A DNA stretch of 64,000 nucleotides. Source: Gemmatimonadota bacterium (lineage in GTDB: Bacteria > Gemmatimonadota > Gemmatimonadetes > Longimicrobiales > Gaopeijiaceae). Positions within the stretch are counted from its first letter, which is position 1. Each line of letters starts with the position of its first letter. The notes below the pieces were generated by a model. That model was not told where the DNA came from. It did not search any database and saw only the letters and a list, made by a program, of their open reading frames with translations. Below are positions 10,619 to 19,276 of this stretch, in pieces. A program made the translations under genes and the position numbers. The stretch covers positions 1-64,000 of the forward strand of contig VXQO01000048.1 in the NCBI GenBank assembly GCA_009838975.1, given 5' to 3'.

Positions 10619-11860
10619 ATGACGCCCGGCCGCGAGCCGCTCCCGCCGTGGGCCGGCCGGAGGGTCGTGCTCGGTGTCTGCGGCGGCATCGCGGCCTACA
10701 AGTCCGTACAGGTCGCACGTGACCTGACGCTGCGCGGCGCCACCGTCGATGTCGTCCTGACCGACGCGGCCCGCCGGTTCGTAGCTCCGCTGTCTTTCGA
10801 GGGAGTGACGGGGCAGGGCCCGCTGATCGACATCTTCGCGGTCGGTGACGCCGCGCTGCACGTTTCGCTCGGCCGCGATGCCGACTGTGCATGCGTGGCG
10901 CCTGCGACCGCCGACTTCATCGCACGGGCGGCGTCGGGGCGCGCCAGCGACCTGCTGACCACCGTGCTCGTCGCGACGGATGCCCCGGTAGTGATTGCGC
11001 CGGCGATGAACGACCGCATGTTTGCGCACCCGCGCACCCGCGCCAATCTGACGGTGCTGGAAGAGGACCTGAGATACCGGCGGGTCGGGCCGGCTGAGGG
11101 GCGTCTGGCTGCGGGCGAAGGGAGCGGCCCGGGGCGGATGGTGGAACCGGCGACGATCGTTGACGCCGTGGGGAGGGCGCTGGGAGACGGTGGTCCGCTC
11201 GCGGGGTCGAGGGTGCTGGTAACCGCGGCGGGCACTCGTGAGCCCGTCGACCCGGTACGGTACCTCGGGAATCGCTCCGCCGGAAAGATGGGATACGCGC
11301 TGGCAAGGGCCGCCTGGCTTCGTGGGGCCGAGGTCACACTGGTGAGCGGGCCCTCGACGGTGCCCGTGCCGTACGGGGTCGAAATGGTCCGGGTCGAGAC
11401 GGCTCTGGAGATGTGCGACGCCGTGCTGGAGAGGGTCGGGGGGGTCGACGTGGCGGTCCATGCCGCCGCCGTGGCCGACTACCGGCCGCGGACACCCCTG
11501 ACGGAGAAGGTCAAGCGGGGTGTGGCCGGTGACGCGCTCACGGTCGACCTGGTGGCCAACCCGGATATCGCTGCCGCGTCCGCGACAAGAATGAAGGAGG
11601 GGAGCGTCGCCGTCGGCTTCGCGCTCGAGACCTCGGAACTGCTGGCTCGCGCGCGCCGGAAACTCGACGCGAAGGGGTTCGACCTTATCGTGGCCAATCG
11701 GGCCGGCGAGAAGGGGGCCGGCTTCGAGATCGACACCAACCGCGTGACGATCATAGCCCGTGGCGAGCAGCCGCGGGAGCTGCCCTTGATGGACAAGTTC
11801 GCCGTCGCATGCGAGATCCTGGAGGTCGTCGAGGAGCGGTTCGCGCGGGGGGCGGGGTGA
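10619..11860 (+). CDS. coaBC: Bifunctional phosphopantothenoylcysteine decarboxylase / phosphopantothenate-cysteine ligase
   Basis: Performs two consecutive steps of coenzyme A synthesis. The N-terminal flavin-dependent decarboxylase domain (about 15-185) contains VVLGVCGGIAAYKSVQVARDL, the CVAPATADFIARAASGRASDLL stretch and the PAMNDRMFAHP substrate loop. The C-terminal ligase domain (about 195-400) contains VLVTAAGTREPVDPVRYLGNRSAGKMGYALA and VHAAAVADYRP. At 413 residues it is full length. Its stop overlaps the udg GTG start, so the two are translationally coupled. Confidence 0.95.
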   Translation: MTPGREPLPPWAGRRVVLGVCGGIAAYKSVQVARDLTLRGATVDVVLTDAARRFVAPLSFEGVTGQGPLIDIFAVGDAALHVSLGRDADCACVAPATADFIARAASGRASDLLTTVLVATDAPVVIAPAMNDRMFAHPRTRANLTVLEEDLRYRRVGPAEGRLAAGEGSGPGRMVEPATIVDAVGRALGDGGPLAGSRVLVTAAGTREPVDPVRYLGNRSAGKMGYALARAAWLRGAEVTLVSGPSTVPVPYGVEMVRVETALEMCDAVLERVGGVDVAVHAAAVADYRPRTPLTEKVKRGVAGDALTVDLVANPDIAAASATRMKEGSVAVGFALETSELLARARRKLDAKGFDLIVANRAGEKGAGFEIDTNRVTIIARGEQPRELPLMDKFAVACEILEVVEERFARGAG

Positions 11861-12660
11861 GCCGCGGCGCGGATCGACTGGCCGCGTACCTGGACCAGCG
11901 GAGGAGGATGCGGGAGCCCGGGATCGTACCGAGCGGGTTCAGTGCCGGAGAGCTGGTCACGTTCCTGGAATCGCGGAAGGCGGCGAGTCCGGCAGCACCC
12001 GTGGCGGACAGGCTGCAACCAGGAAGCACTCCCGCAACCAAGCCTTCACCGTCCACCCCCGAAGGGTCGACCAGCGGGGACGCGGCTCCCACCGTGGACC
12101 CGTCCTCCATCGGCTACGAACCCCTGCGCGACGCGGCGCTGGCCTGTACGCGCTGCCGCCTGGCCGAGGGACGCCGGCATGTGGTCTTCTCCGATGGCAA
12201 TCCGGCGGGTCGCCTCATGGTTGTGGGAGAGGCACCGGGCGCCAGGGAGGACGCCACCGGGCTTCCCTTCGTGGGACAGGCGGGCAAGCTGCTTGACCTC
12301 ATGCTCGCTGCGGTTGGTCTGTCGCGGGCCGACTCGGTGTACATCTGCAACGTGATCAAGTGTCGCCCACCCGGAAACCGCAATCCGCTGCCCGACGAGA
12401 TCGAAGCCTGTGCCCCCTTCCTCAAGGGCCAGATCCGGCTGGTCGCTCCCGAGGTCCTCCTCGCGGTGGGTTCGTTCGCGGCACAGTGGCTGACCGGGAC
12501 CACCAGGCCACTAGGAAAGTTGCGGGGCGAGGTTTACAGTTACGAAGGCGTTCCCCTGGTGGTTACCTACCATCCGGCGGCCTTGCTGCGAAACCCGGGG
12601 TGGAACCGGCTATGCTGGGACGACCTGCAGCTTCTCCGCCAAGTCATGGACGGGTCCTGA
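11857..12660 (+). CDS. udg: Uracil-DNA glycosylase, Fe-S family 4 type
   Basis: Removes uracil from DNA. Motifs are those of family 4 enzymes: CTRCRL with two cluster cysteines, GEAPGAREDATGLPFVGQAG, CNVIKCRPPGNRNP, and YHPAALLRNP for the C-terminal His motif. A further Cys (IEACAPFL) completes the probable four-Cys set for the 4Fe-4S cluster. The N-terminal about 90 residues are Pro/Ser/Thr-rich and low-complexity, an extension seen in some bacterial homologues. GTG at 11857 overlaps the coaBC stop. The gene symbol udg is used loosely for the family. Confidence 0.92.
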   Translation: MSRGADRLAAYLDQRRRMREPGIVPSGFSAGELVTFLESRKAASPAAPVADRLQPGSTPATKPSPSTPEGSTSGDAAPTVDPSSIGYEPLRDAALACTRCRLAEGRRHVVFSDGNPAGRLMVVGEAPGAREDATGLPFVGQAGKLLDLMLAAVGLSRADSVYICNVIKCRPPGNRNPLPDEIEACAPFLKGQIRLVAPEVLLAVGSFAAQWLTGTTRPLGKLRGEVYSYEGVPLVVTYHPAALLRNPGWNRLCWDDLQLLRQVMDGS

Positions 12661-12675
12661 GGCACAGGAGGTCTT

Positions 12676-14085
12676 TTGAGCGACCCGATCCCGATTCAGT
12701 CGGTACCCGACACGGCCCGCTACGACCGGCAGCCGCCCTTTTCCCCCGAAGCGGAGGCTGCGGTGCTGGGCGGCGTGCTGATCGACGAGAGCGCGATGGC
12801 CCGCGTGGCCGACGTGGTGGACGACTCGATGTTCTACCGCGAGGGTCATCGGCGGCTGTTTCGTGCAATGGCCCGGCTGTTCGAGCGCGGAAAGGTCATC
12901 GACCCGATCACCGTCTCGGAAGATCTCAAGGCCGTCGGCGAGCTCGAGGGCATAGGCGGCTGGGAGTATCTCGCCTCGCTGCTGGACGCGGTCCCCACCG
13001 CGGCCAACATCGAATACCACGCGGGAATCGTGCAGGAGCAGGCGCTGCTGCGGCGGCTTGTCGACGCGGGCCAGGAAATCGTCCGGGACGTCTACGAACC
13101 CGGCGAGCGACCCGTGAGCGAGATTCTGGATCTCGCCGAGCAGCGGGTGTTCAACGTTTCCCAGTCCAGAGGCCGAGAAGGCTTCGTGTGGATCAAGGAG
13201 GTGCTCTGGCCGACTTTCGAGCACATCGACAAGCTGCAGGAAACGGTGGGCGGGATTTCCGGGCTGGCGACCGGCTTTACCGACCTGGACCGGATGACGA
13301 CCGGGCTCCAGCCGGGGGACCTGGCGATCGTGGCGGGACGCCCCTCGATGGGCAAGACATCCTGGGTGCTCAACGTGGCCCAGACGGTTGCGATCGAGTA
13401 CGGCAAGCCGGTTGGGATCTTCAGCCTGGAGATGTCCAGGGAGCAGTTGGTTCAGCGGCTGTTGTGCGCCGAGGGAAGGGTAGACGCTCAGAGACTGAGG
13501 AGAGGGCGACTCCAACCGACCGAATTCCAGCAGCTCGCGCGCGCGGCAGCCCTCCTGAACACCGCGCCGATCTGGATCGACGACTCCGCGACCGGAAACG
13601 TGCTCGAAATGAAAGCCAAGGCCCGGCGGCTGAAGGCCGAAAACAAGGATCTCGGTCTGGTGATCGTCGACTACATGCAGCTGATGACCGGTGGGGCGCG
13701 TCGAATGGAGAACCGGGTTCAGGAGGTTTCGGAGATCTCGCGCGGCCTCAAGGCGCTGGCTCGCGAACTGGAACTCCCTGTCATCGCGTTGAGCCAGCTG
13801 AGCCGGGCGCCGGAGCAACGGACCGACCGAAGACCGCAGCTTTCCGACCTGCGTGAGAGCGGCTCGATCGAGCAGGACGCCGACCTGGTCATGTTCCTGT
13901 ACCGGCCTGAGTACTATCAGGGTCCCACCGACAAGGACGGCAATTCACTGGATGGAAAAGCGGAGCTGATCGTGGCGAAGCAGCGGAACGGCCCCACCGG
14001 TACCGTCGAGCTGTTCTTCCGCAAGTCGTTCACGCTCTTCGAATCGGTCTCGCGCACGCCCGAGCCGACCGAATCGGTCGGTTGA
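12676..14085 (+). CDS. dnaB: Replicative DNA helicase DnaB
   Basis: Hexameric helicase that unwinds DNA at the replication fork. The N-terminal domain (about 15-120) contains PFSPEAEAAVLGGVLID. The RecA-like domain has Walker A GRPSMGKTS at about 221-229, FSLEMSREQLVQRLLCAEG, Walker B LGLVIVDYMQLM, and SQLSRAPEQRTDRRPQLSDLRESGSIEQDADLVMFLYR. The start is TTG at 12676 with AGGAGG upstream at good spacing. At 469 residues there is no intein. It is embedded in the coaBC-udg-dnaB-ispD run. Confidence 0.96.
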   Translation: MSDPIPIQSVPDTARYDRQPPFSPEAEAAVLGGVLIDESAMARVADVVDDSMFYREGHRRLFRAMARLFERGKVIDPITVSEDLKAVGELEGIGGWEYLASLLDAVPTAANIEYHAGIVQEQALLRRLVDAGQEIVRDVYEPGERPVSEILDLAEQRVFNVSQSRGREGFVWIKEVLWPTFEHIDKLQETVGGISGLATGFTDLDRMTTGLQPGDLAIVAGRPSMGKTSWVLNVAQTVAIEYGKPVGIFSLEMSREQLVQRLLCAEGRVDAQRLRRGRLQPTEFQQLARAAALLNTAPIWIDDSATGNVLEMKAKARRLKAENKDLGLVIVDYMQLMTGGARRMENRVQEVSEISRGLKALARELELPVIALSQLSRAPEQRTDRRPQLSDLRESGSIEQDADLVMFLYRPEYYQGPTDKDGNSLDGKAELIVAKQRNGPTGTVELFFRKSFTLFESVSRTPEPTESVG

Positions 14086-14759
14086 CGACCACGGTAGCCC
14101 TTCTGGTCCCCGCCGCAGGGGTCGGGGCGCGGATGGGAGGCTTGAGCAAGCCGTTCCTCGAGCTCGGGGGGCGTTCCGTTCTCGAGTGGGCGCTCTCGCC
14201 TTTTCTGGCCAGGACCGATGTTGTGGAAGTTGTCATTGCACTGGGCGCCGAGGCGGCTGCCTGGGATCCCGGCCGGCTGGACCCCCGGGTGCGTACCGCA
14301 CGGGGAGGGTCCAGCCGCTTCGGGTCGGTCGCCAAAGCTTTGGAACGCCTTGAGGCCGACGCCTCCATCATCGCCGTCCACGACGGAGCGCGTCCGTTTC
14401 CGCCGCCAGAGGCGGTCGATGCCTGCATCCGGCTTGCGGCCGCGGGCGTCGGGGCTGTGGCCGGGATCCCGGCCGTGGACACGATAAAGCGGGTTGGAGA
14501 CCGCCAGGTGATCGAAGGAACGCCGCCGCGCACCAAACTGTGGTATGCCCAGACGCCCCAGGTATTCCCTCGTGACGTCTTCGAGCGCGCGGTTGCGCAC
14601 GCGCGCGCCGGAGGACCCGCTCCGACGGATGATGCGTCCATGGTCGAGCGACTGGGGGCGGAAGTGCGCATGGTGGAATCCGCCGCGACAAACCTGAAGA
14701 TCACGTGTCCAGAAGATGTCGTGACCGCCGAAATGCTCATCGCCCGAGGGTTTGTGTGA
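14082..14759 (+). CDS. ispD: 2-C-methyl-D-erythritol 4-phosphate cytidylyltransferase
   Basis: Forms CDP-ME in the non-mevalonate isoprenoid pathway. The nucleotide-binding loop AAGVGARMGGLSKPFLELGGRSVLEW, the GGSSRFGSVAKAL stretch, HDGARPFPP, and the C-terminal TDDASMVERLGAEVRMVESAATNLKITCPED are typical. It is 225 residues with a TTG start overlapping the dnaB stop (TTGA). No ispF is adjacent, unlike some genomes. The stop overlaps the next GTG. Confidence 0.94.
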   Translation: MTTTVALLVPAAGVGARMGGLSKPFLELGGRSVLEWALSPFLARTDVVEVVIALGAEAAAWDPGRLDPRVRTARGGSSRFGSVAKALERLEADASIIAVHDGARPFPPPEAVDACIRLAAAGVGAVAGIPAVDTIKRVGDRQVIEGTPPRTKLWYAQTPQVFPRDVFERAVAHARAGGPAPTDDASMVERLGAEVRMVESAATNLKITCPEDVVTAEMLIARGFV

Positions 14760-15394
14760 CGCTGCCGCAACATGCTGTCGCCGAGGCGGTTCTCCGCCTC
14801 CACGGCGGCGAGATCATCGTCCACCCCACCGAAACCGTCTACGGCTTTGGAGGGCTGCTGGAGGACGCGCCGCTACGGGCCCTGCAGCGTCTCAAGGGGC
14901 GCTCCGCGGGCGGCTTCGTGGTGCTGATCCCTGCGGTGGACAGCGTCGACGGCCTGCTTTGCGATGCGGGACACGCCCTGGCCGAGGCCTTCTGGCCGGG
15001 GCCGCTCACGATCGTGCTCGACGACCCGGACAACCGGTTCCATCCCTCGGCCAAGGCCGCGGACGGGTCCGTGGCCGTCAGGCTGCCGGGCTGCGATGCG
15101 ACTCTTCAACTCCTCATGGAATCCGGGCGTTCCATGACGTCGAGTTCCGCCAACCTGCGCGGCCTCCCACCTGCGGTGACCGCGCACGATGCGCTCGCCG
15201 CAGCCAGGGTGGGCGGGATGGATCTGTTCGCGCTCGACGCGGGAGTGCTCGCTGGTGGACCCACCTCCACCATCGTTCGCCTCGGACGGGCGCGTCCTGT
15301 TCTGATCCGGGAGGGACGCATCGGTGTGCTAGAATTGAAGGAGGTCGCCGGGATAGCTCTGAGCGACCCGCACGGTTCTGCTTCGGGCAGCTGA
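14756..15394 (+). CDS. tsaC: L-threonylcarbamoyladenylate synthase (YrdC/TsaC type)
   Basis: Makes threonylcarbamoyl-AMP for the t6A modification of tRNA. The YrdC domain is seen as GGEIIVHPTETVYGFGG, LKGRSAGGFVVLIP, FWPGPLTIVL, VAVRLPGCD and SMTSSSANLRGLPP. GGPTSTIVRLGRARPVLIREGRIG closes the domain. At 212 residues it is the short TsaC type without the extra Sua5 C-terminal domain. GTG at 14756 overlaps the ispD stop; the track start at 14705 is inside ispD. Confidence 0.92.
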   Translation: MTLPQHAVAEAVLRLHGGEIIVHPTETVYGFGGLLEDAPLRALQRLKGRSAGGFVVLIPAVDSVDGLLCDAGHALAEAFWPGPLTIVLDDPDNRFHPSAKAADGSVAVRLPGCDATLQLLMESGRSMTSSSANLRGLPPAVTAHDALAAARVGGMDLFALDAGVLAGGPTSTIVRLGRARPVLIREGRIGVLELKEVAGIALSDPHGSASGS

Positions 15395-15870
15395 TGGGTT
15401 CCAGGAACGTCCTTCACGTCACCTTCGTCTGCACAGGCAACACCTGCCGTTCTCCGATGGCGGAGGTGATCGCCGGGAGGATCATCGCAGAAAAGGGGAT
15501 CGAGCACGTGACGGTGGGATCGGCGGGCTCCGCAGCCTGGCCGGGGGATCCCGCAAGCGACGGTGCAAGGGAGGCGGCGCGGGAAGCGGGACTGGATCTG
15601 GAGTCCCATCGAAGCATGCCGCTGACCCAAGAAGTCGTGGCCGCTTCTGGACTGCTCCTGTGCATGACCGGGCACCACCTGCGCCGGTGCGAGGAACTCG
15701 GCGGGCAGGGACGCTCCCGGCTGCTGACCGAAATGGCGGGAGAAGAAGGCCGGGTGGATGACCCGTTCGGGGGATCGGCCAGGGTGTACCGAGCGACGTT
15801 CGACCAGCTCGTGAGGCTCGTCGGCGTGGTGCTGGACACGGTAGCACGGGACGCGGAATCGGAGTCGTAA
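15394..15870 (+). CDS. Low-molecular-weight protein-tyrosine phosphatase family
   Basis: A 158-residue cytosolic phosphatase-fold protein. The CX5R loop is intact as VCTGNTCRSPMAE near residue 13, and the late general-acid Asp is in VDDPFGGS. Homologues act as protein-tyrosine or protein-arginine phosphatases, and which applies here cannot be told from sequence. The ATG at 15394 overlaps the tsaC stop (TGATG); the track ORF from 14752 is a shadow before that point. TsaC followed by this phosphatase is a recurrent pairing. Confidence 0.9.
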   Translation: MGSRNVLHVTFVCTGNTCRSPMAEVIAGRIIAEKGIEHVTVGSAGSAAWPGDPASDGAREAAREAGLDLESHRSMPLTQEVVAASGLLLCMTGHHLRRCEELGGQGRSRLLTEMAGEEGRVDDPFGGSARVYRATFDQLVRLVGVVLDTVARDAESES

Positions 15871-16731
15871 ATGAAGGCGGTTGGCAGGACTGGAGACGCG
15901 GGCACCAACGGAGAACCCGCCGTGGCCACCTATGCGGTGTTGGGTGATCCGGTCTCGCACAGCCTGTCGCCGACGATTCATAACGCCGCCTTCAGGGCCG
16001 GCAGGCGCCGCGCGCGATACGTGGCACGCCAGGTCTCCGCGCAGGAATGCGGGCCGGTCCTGCGGGAGCTGGCGCTGAAGGGCGGAGGCGGCAACGTCAC
16101 CGTGCCCCACAAGGAACGGGTGGTGCCGTTCCTGGATCGCCAATCCCCGGCGGTATCGGCGACGGGCGCGTGCAACACCTTCTGGGCCGAAGACGGCCTG
16201 GTGTGGGGCGACAACACCGATGTCGAGGGCTTTCTGGAAGCGTGGGCCGCGACCGTCGACGGGATGTCCGGCGGGTTGCGAGCGCTGGTCCTGGGCGCGG
16301 GCGGCGCCGGCCGGGCAGTGGTCTGGGCCCTCCTGCAGGCTCCCCGGGTGGAGCGTGTCCTGCTCTGGAACCGCACACCCGGCAGAGCGGCGGCCCTGGC
16401 ACTCCAATTCAGTGACAACCGGATCACTCCTGTTCGCGAACACCGGGACGTCGGTGCGGAGGTGCTGGTCAATGCGACCTCCGTTGGGCTCGACGGTCGC
16501 GGAAGGCCCGTCGACCTCGCCAGCCTGCGGACAGTGCCGCGAAGGATCATCGATCTGGTGTATGGAAGAGGGCCCACGCCGCTCTGTCGGCAGGCCCGGG
16601 AGCTGGGCATACCGGCGGTGGACGGGCGCGACATGCTGGTGCGTCAGGCGGAGGCGGCCTACGCACGGTGGTTCGGTGAACCGCCTCCGAGGGGGGTGAT
16701 GGCACGGGCACTGGGCTCCCAGGACTGGTGA
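15871..16731 (+). CDS. aroE: Shikimate dehydrogenase
   Basis: NADPH-dependent reduction of 3-dehydroshikimate to shikimate. GDPVSHSLSPTIHNAAF is the substrate loop, NVTVPHKERV carries the catalytic Lys, WGDNTDVEGFLEAW carries the catalytic Asp, and VLGAGGAGRAVVWAL is the nucleotide-binding turn. At 286 residues it is full length, with an N-terminal extension of about 18 residues (MKAVGRTGDAGTNGEPAV) that may mean translation starts slightly later. The ATG begins directly after the phosphatase stop. It overlaps comF by 4 nt. Confidence 0.94.
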   Translation: MKAVGRTGDAGTNGEPAVATYAVLGDPVSHSLSPTIHNAAFRAGRRRARYVARQVSAQECGPVLRELALKGGGGNVTVPHKERVVPFLDRQSPAVSATGACNTFWAEDGLVWGDNTDVEGFLEAWAATVDGMSGGLRALVLGAGGAGRAVVWALLQAPRVERVLLWNRTPGRAAALALQFSDNRITPVREHRDVGAEVLVNATSVGLDGRGRPVDLASLRTVPRRIIDLVYGRGPTPLCRQARELGIPAVDGRDMLVRQAEAAYARWFGEPPPRGVMARALGSQDW

Positions 16732-17480
16732 AGGCCGGCAGGGCGCGGATTGGATCGCTGGCCGCAGTCGTCGACTATCTGCTGCCGCCCGCTTGCGCTG
16801 CGTGCGGGAGCGCCGCGGGGGACGAGGTTCGGGCCGGTGAGGGTCCCGTGTGCCCGAACTGCCGGCTGGGCCTCCGCCCGGTGCCGCAACCGGCTTGCAC
16901 GCGCTGCGGAGCACCGCTCGGCACCGGCGAAGCACCATCATGTCTGGAATGCGTCGATTGGCCGAACGAGTTGGGCTCGGTGCGAGCGGCCTTCCTGTTG
17001 GAGTCTCCGGCCCGCGAGCTGGTCCATGCCCTGAAGTACCAGGGCTGGCGCAGTGTCGGCGAGTTCATGGGGACGGAAATGGGGCGGCGCGGTGGTGCGG
17101 CCGTGCGTGATGCCGACCTGGTGGTGCCTATCCCGACATCCGAGCGCAATCTGCGGAGACGTGGCTACAACCAGGCCGAAGTGATCGCGTCTGCCCTCGC
17201 CGCGGAGGCGGGAATCCCACTCCGCGCCTGCCTGGAAAGATGGAGTCAGGCGGGCACGCAAACCGCCTTGAATCCGATGCAGCGACGGGCTAACGTCAGT
17301 GGCGCCTTCGTGCTTGCGGAGGCCTGCGGCGACATGGTCCGCGGCCGTCGAATCCTGCTGGTGGACGACGTGATTACCACGGGTGCCACGATCCTTGCGG
17401 CATCTCGCGCCCTGGTGCCCGGAGCCCCCGCCAGGGTCTCCGCGTATGCGTTTTCGCGCACCGTCCCCATGTCACTGTAA
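16728..17480 (+). CDS. comF: ComF family phosphoribosyltransferase-like protein
   Basis: ComF proteins pair a zinc finger with a phosphoribosyltransferase fold and are needed for DNA uptake in naturally competent bacteria; the biochemical role is not settled. Four Cys pairs are visible in the first 75 residues (CAACGS, CPNC, CTRCGA, CLEC). The C-terminal PRPP loop is ILLVDDVITTGATI, preceded by RGYNQAEVIA and NPMQRRANVSGAF. The GTG at 16728 overlaps the aroE stop; the product has 250 residues. No other competence gene is in this window. Confidence 0.9.
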   Translation: MKAGRARIGSLAAVVDYLLPPACAACGSAAGDEVRAGEGPVCPNCRLGLRPVPQPACTRCGAPLGTGEAPSCLECVDWPNELGSVRAAFLLESPARELVHALKYQGWRSVGEFMGTEMGRRGGAAVRDADLVVPIPTSERNLRRRGYNQAEVIASALAAEAGIPLRACLERWSQAGTQTALNPMQRRANVSGAFVLAEACGDMVRGRRILLVDDVITTGATILAASRALVPGAPARVSAYAFSRTVPMSL

Positions 17481-17528
17481 CACGCCTGAGCAATGTCAGG
17501 CACACCTCTTCGGAGAGTCACCAATCCC

Positions 17529-18551
17529 ATGTCCATTCGAGTCGCCATCAACGGTTTCGGCCGGATTGGAAGGAACGTCCTCAGAGCGGCCACGCAGTCC
17601 CCGGACAGCTCGCTCCAATTCGTGGCCGTCAACGACCTCACCGACAGCTCTACGCTGGCCCATCTCCTGAAGTACGACTCGGTACACGGCCGCTACCCCG
17701 GCACCGTGGAGGTTTCGGATGATGGACTGATCGTCGACGGCGACGAGATTCGGGTGCTGTCGCGGCGCGATCCCGCCGACTTGCCCTGGCGCGAACTGGC
17801 GGTCGACGTCGTGGTCGAATCAACGGGCAGGTTCCGCACCCGTGAACTCGCTTCGCGCCATCTGGCGGCCGGTGCATCCAAGGTTGTGATCTCGGCGCCG
17901 GCCAAGGCCGAGGACATCACGATCGTGCTGGGAGTGAACGATCATCGCTACGATCCCGACCGTCACCACGTCATCTCCAACGCCAGCTGCACGACCAACT
18001 GTCTGGCACCGGTGGCGAAGGTGCTGACGGAGAGATTCGGCTTTGTCCGTGGCCTCATGACCACGATCCACGCCTACACGGCCGGCCAGGCCATCCTCGA
18101 CGGACCCCACAAGGACCTGCGGCGCGCGCGTGCTGCGGCGGTGAGCATGATCCCCACGACCACCGGAGCCGCCAGGGCCATTTCCCTCGTCCTTCCGGAA
18201 CTCGAGGGAAAGCTCGATGGAATGGCGATTCGGGTGCCGACCCCCGACGTTTCCGTCGTCGATCTCGTTGCCGAGATCGAGAGCGACGCGACGCCCTGTT
18301 CCCTGAATGATGCGTTTCGCGCTGCTGCCGAAACCGACCTGGCGGGAATCCTGAGGGTCGAGGAGCAGCCACTGGTGTCGGTCGACTTCACCGGCGAGCC
18401 GGCGAGTTCGGTCGTCGACGCCGGCAGTACGGCAGTCATGGATCGCCGGATGGTCAAGGTCCTGGCCTGGTACGACAACGAATGGGGGTACTCCTCGCGT
18501 GTCGTGGACCTCGTGCAGTATGTTGGCGAACGGCTGGCCGCGAGAGTCTAG
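17529..18551 (+). CDS. gap: Glyceraldehyde-3-phosphate dehydrogenase, type I
   Basis: Converts glyceraldehyde 3-phosphate to 1,3-bisphosphoglycerate. [16 protein letters not shown] is the NAD-binding turn, [17 protein letters not shown] holds the catalytic Cys, and [25 protein letters not shown] and [15 protein letters not shown] are conserved. The ATG at 17529 has GGAGAG upstream and gives 340 residues; the track ATG at 17493 would add 12 non-family residues. It heads a glycolytic cluster whose next enzyme, pgk, is displaced by a sigma factor and a TonB-like gene. Confidence 0.96.
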   Translation: MSIRVAINGFGRIGRNVLRAATQSPDSSLQFVAVNDLTDSSTLAHLLKYDSVHGRYPGTVEVSDDGLIVDGDEIRVLSRRDPADLPWRELAVDVVVESTGRFRTRELASRHLAAGASKVVISAPAKAEDITIVLGVNDHRYDPDRHHVISNASCTTNCLAPVAKVLTERFGFVRGLMTTIHAYTAGQAILDGPHKDLRRARAAAVSMIPTTTGAARAISLVLPELEGKLDGMAIRVPTPDVSVVDLVAEIESDATPCSLNDAFRAAAETDLAGILRVEEQPLVSVDFTGEPASSVVDAGSTAVMDRRMVKVLAWYDNEWGYSSRVVDLVQYVGERLAARV

Positions 18552-18641
18552 CCGGGTGCTGCGGTTGCCGGTTGGCGCGGCAGAAGCGCCTGTGCCCGGT
18601 GGGGTTCCGGGCCCCGTGGAAAGGGACTGCAACCGAACGCG

Positions 18642-18647
18642 TATGTT
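18642..18647 (+). promoter_or_regulatory. Possible -10 element before ECF sigma gene
   Basis: TATGTT ends 6 nt before the ATG at 18654. If it is a -10 element, transcription would begin at about the start codon, giving a leaderless mRNA. No good -35 is seen. This is a weak, positional inference. Confidence 0.3.
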
Positions 18648-18653
18648 TGAGCG

Positions 18654-19274
18654 ATGACTACCAGTTCTGCGAGCAAGGCGAAGTCGGCGCCGGTGCGATC
18701 CCGGCCACGCCCGGATGCCCGGGAGCGCGTGCAGCCGCATCCCGCGGCCCAGGAGCTTCCTCCGGACTTCGAGGCTTGGTTCCGCGACCACCGCGAACCC
18801 GTCTATCGGTATGTGCGTTTCCGGGTCGCGACACGTGATGTGGCGGAGGATCTCACCTCTGACGTCTTCATGAAGGCCCTGCGCTCGCTGGGAAGCTATG
18901 ATCCGAGGAAATCCGCTCCGAGGACCTGGCTGCTCCGGATCGCCCGCAACGCGGTGACGGATTACCTGCGAACCCTGCAGCGGCGGGGGAGGCTGCATGT
19001 TTCCCTCGATCGGGTGCCCGACCTTGTCCACCGCGCCCCGTCGCAGGAAGAGAGGATGCTGCGGGCGGAGCAGGTGCAGAGATTGCTCAACGCCGTGGCC
19101 ACGCTGCGGGCCGCGGACCAGGAGGTCCTTTCGCTGCGTTACGGTGCGGGTCTGGCGAATCTGGAGATCGCCGAGACGCTCAAGATCAGTGCCAATGCGG
19201 TCGCGGTGAGGGTGCACCGGGCGCTCTCCCGCCTTAGAGCCGCCGTCGCGGAGACGGCCGGAGCGGAGGACTAG
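18654..19274 (+). CDS. ECF-type RNA polymerase sigma factor
   Basis: A 206-residue sigma-70 family protein. The first 35 residues are basic and low-complexity. Region 2 covers about 40-110 (FEAWFRDHREPVYRYVRFRV, DVAEDLTSDVFMKALRSL, RTWLLRIARNAVTDYLR). Region 4 covers about 140-200 (LRAADQEVLSLRYGAGLANLEIAETLKISANAVAVRVHRALSRLR). It would redirect RNA polymerase to an extracytoplasmic-stress or transport regulon. It lies between gap and pgk and ends 2 nt before a membrane protein, in the position where an anti-sigma factor usually sits. Confidence 0.93.
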   Translation: MTTSSASKAKSAPVRSRPRPDARERVQPHPAAQELPPDFEAWFRDHREPVYRYVRFRVATRDVAEDLTSDVFMKALRSLGSYDPRKSAPRTWLLRIARNAVTDYLRTLQRRGRLHVSLDRVPDLVHRAPSQEERMLRAEQVQRLLNAVATLRAADQEVLSLRYGAGLANLEIAETLKISANAVAVRVHRALSRLRAAVAETAGAED

Positions 19275-19276
19275 CG

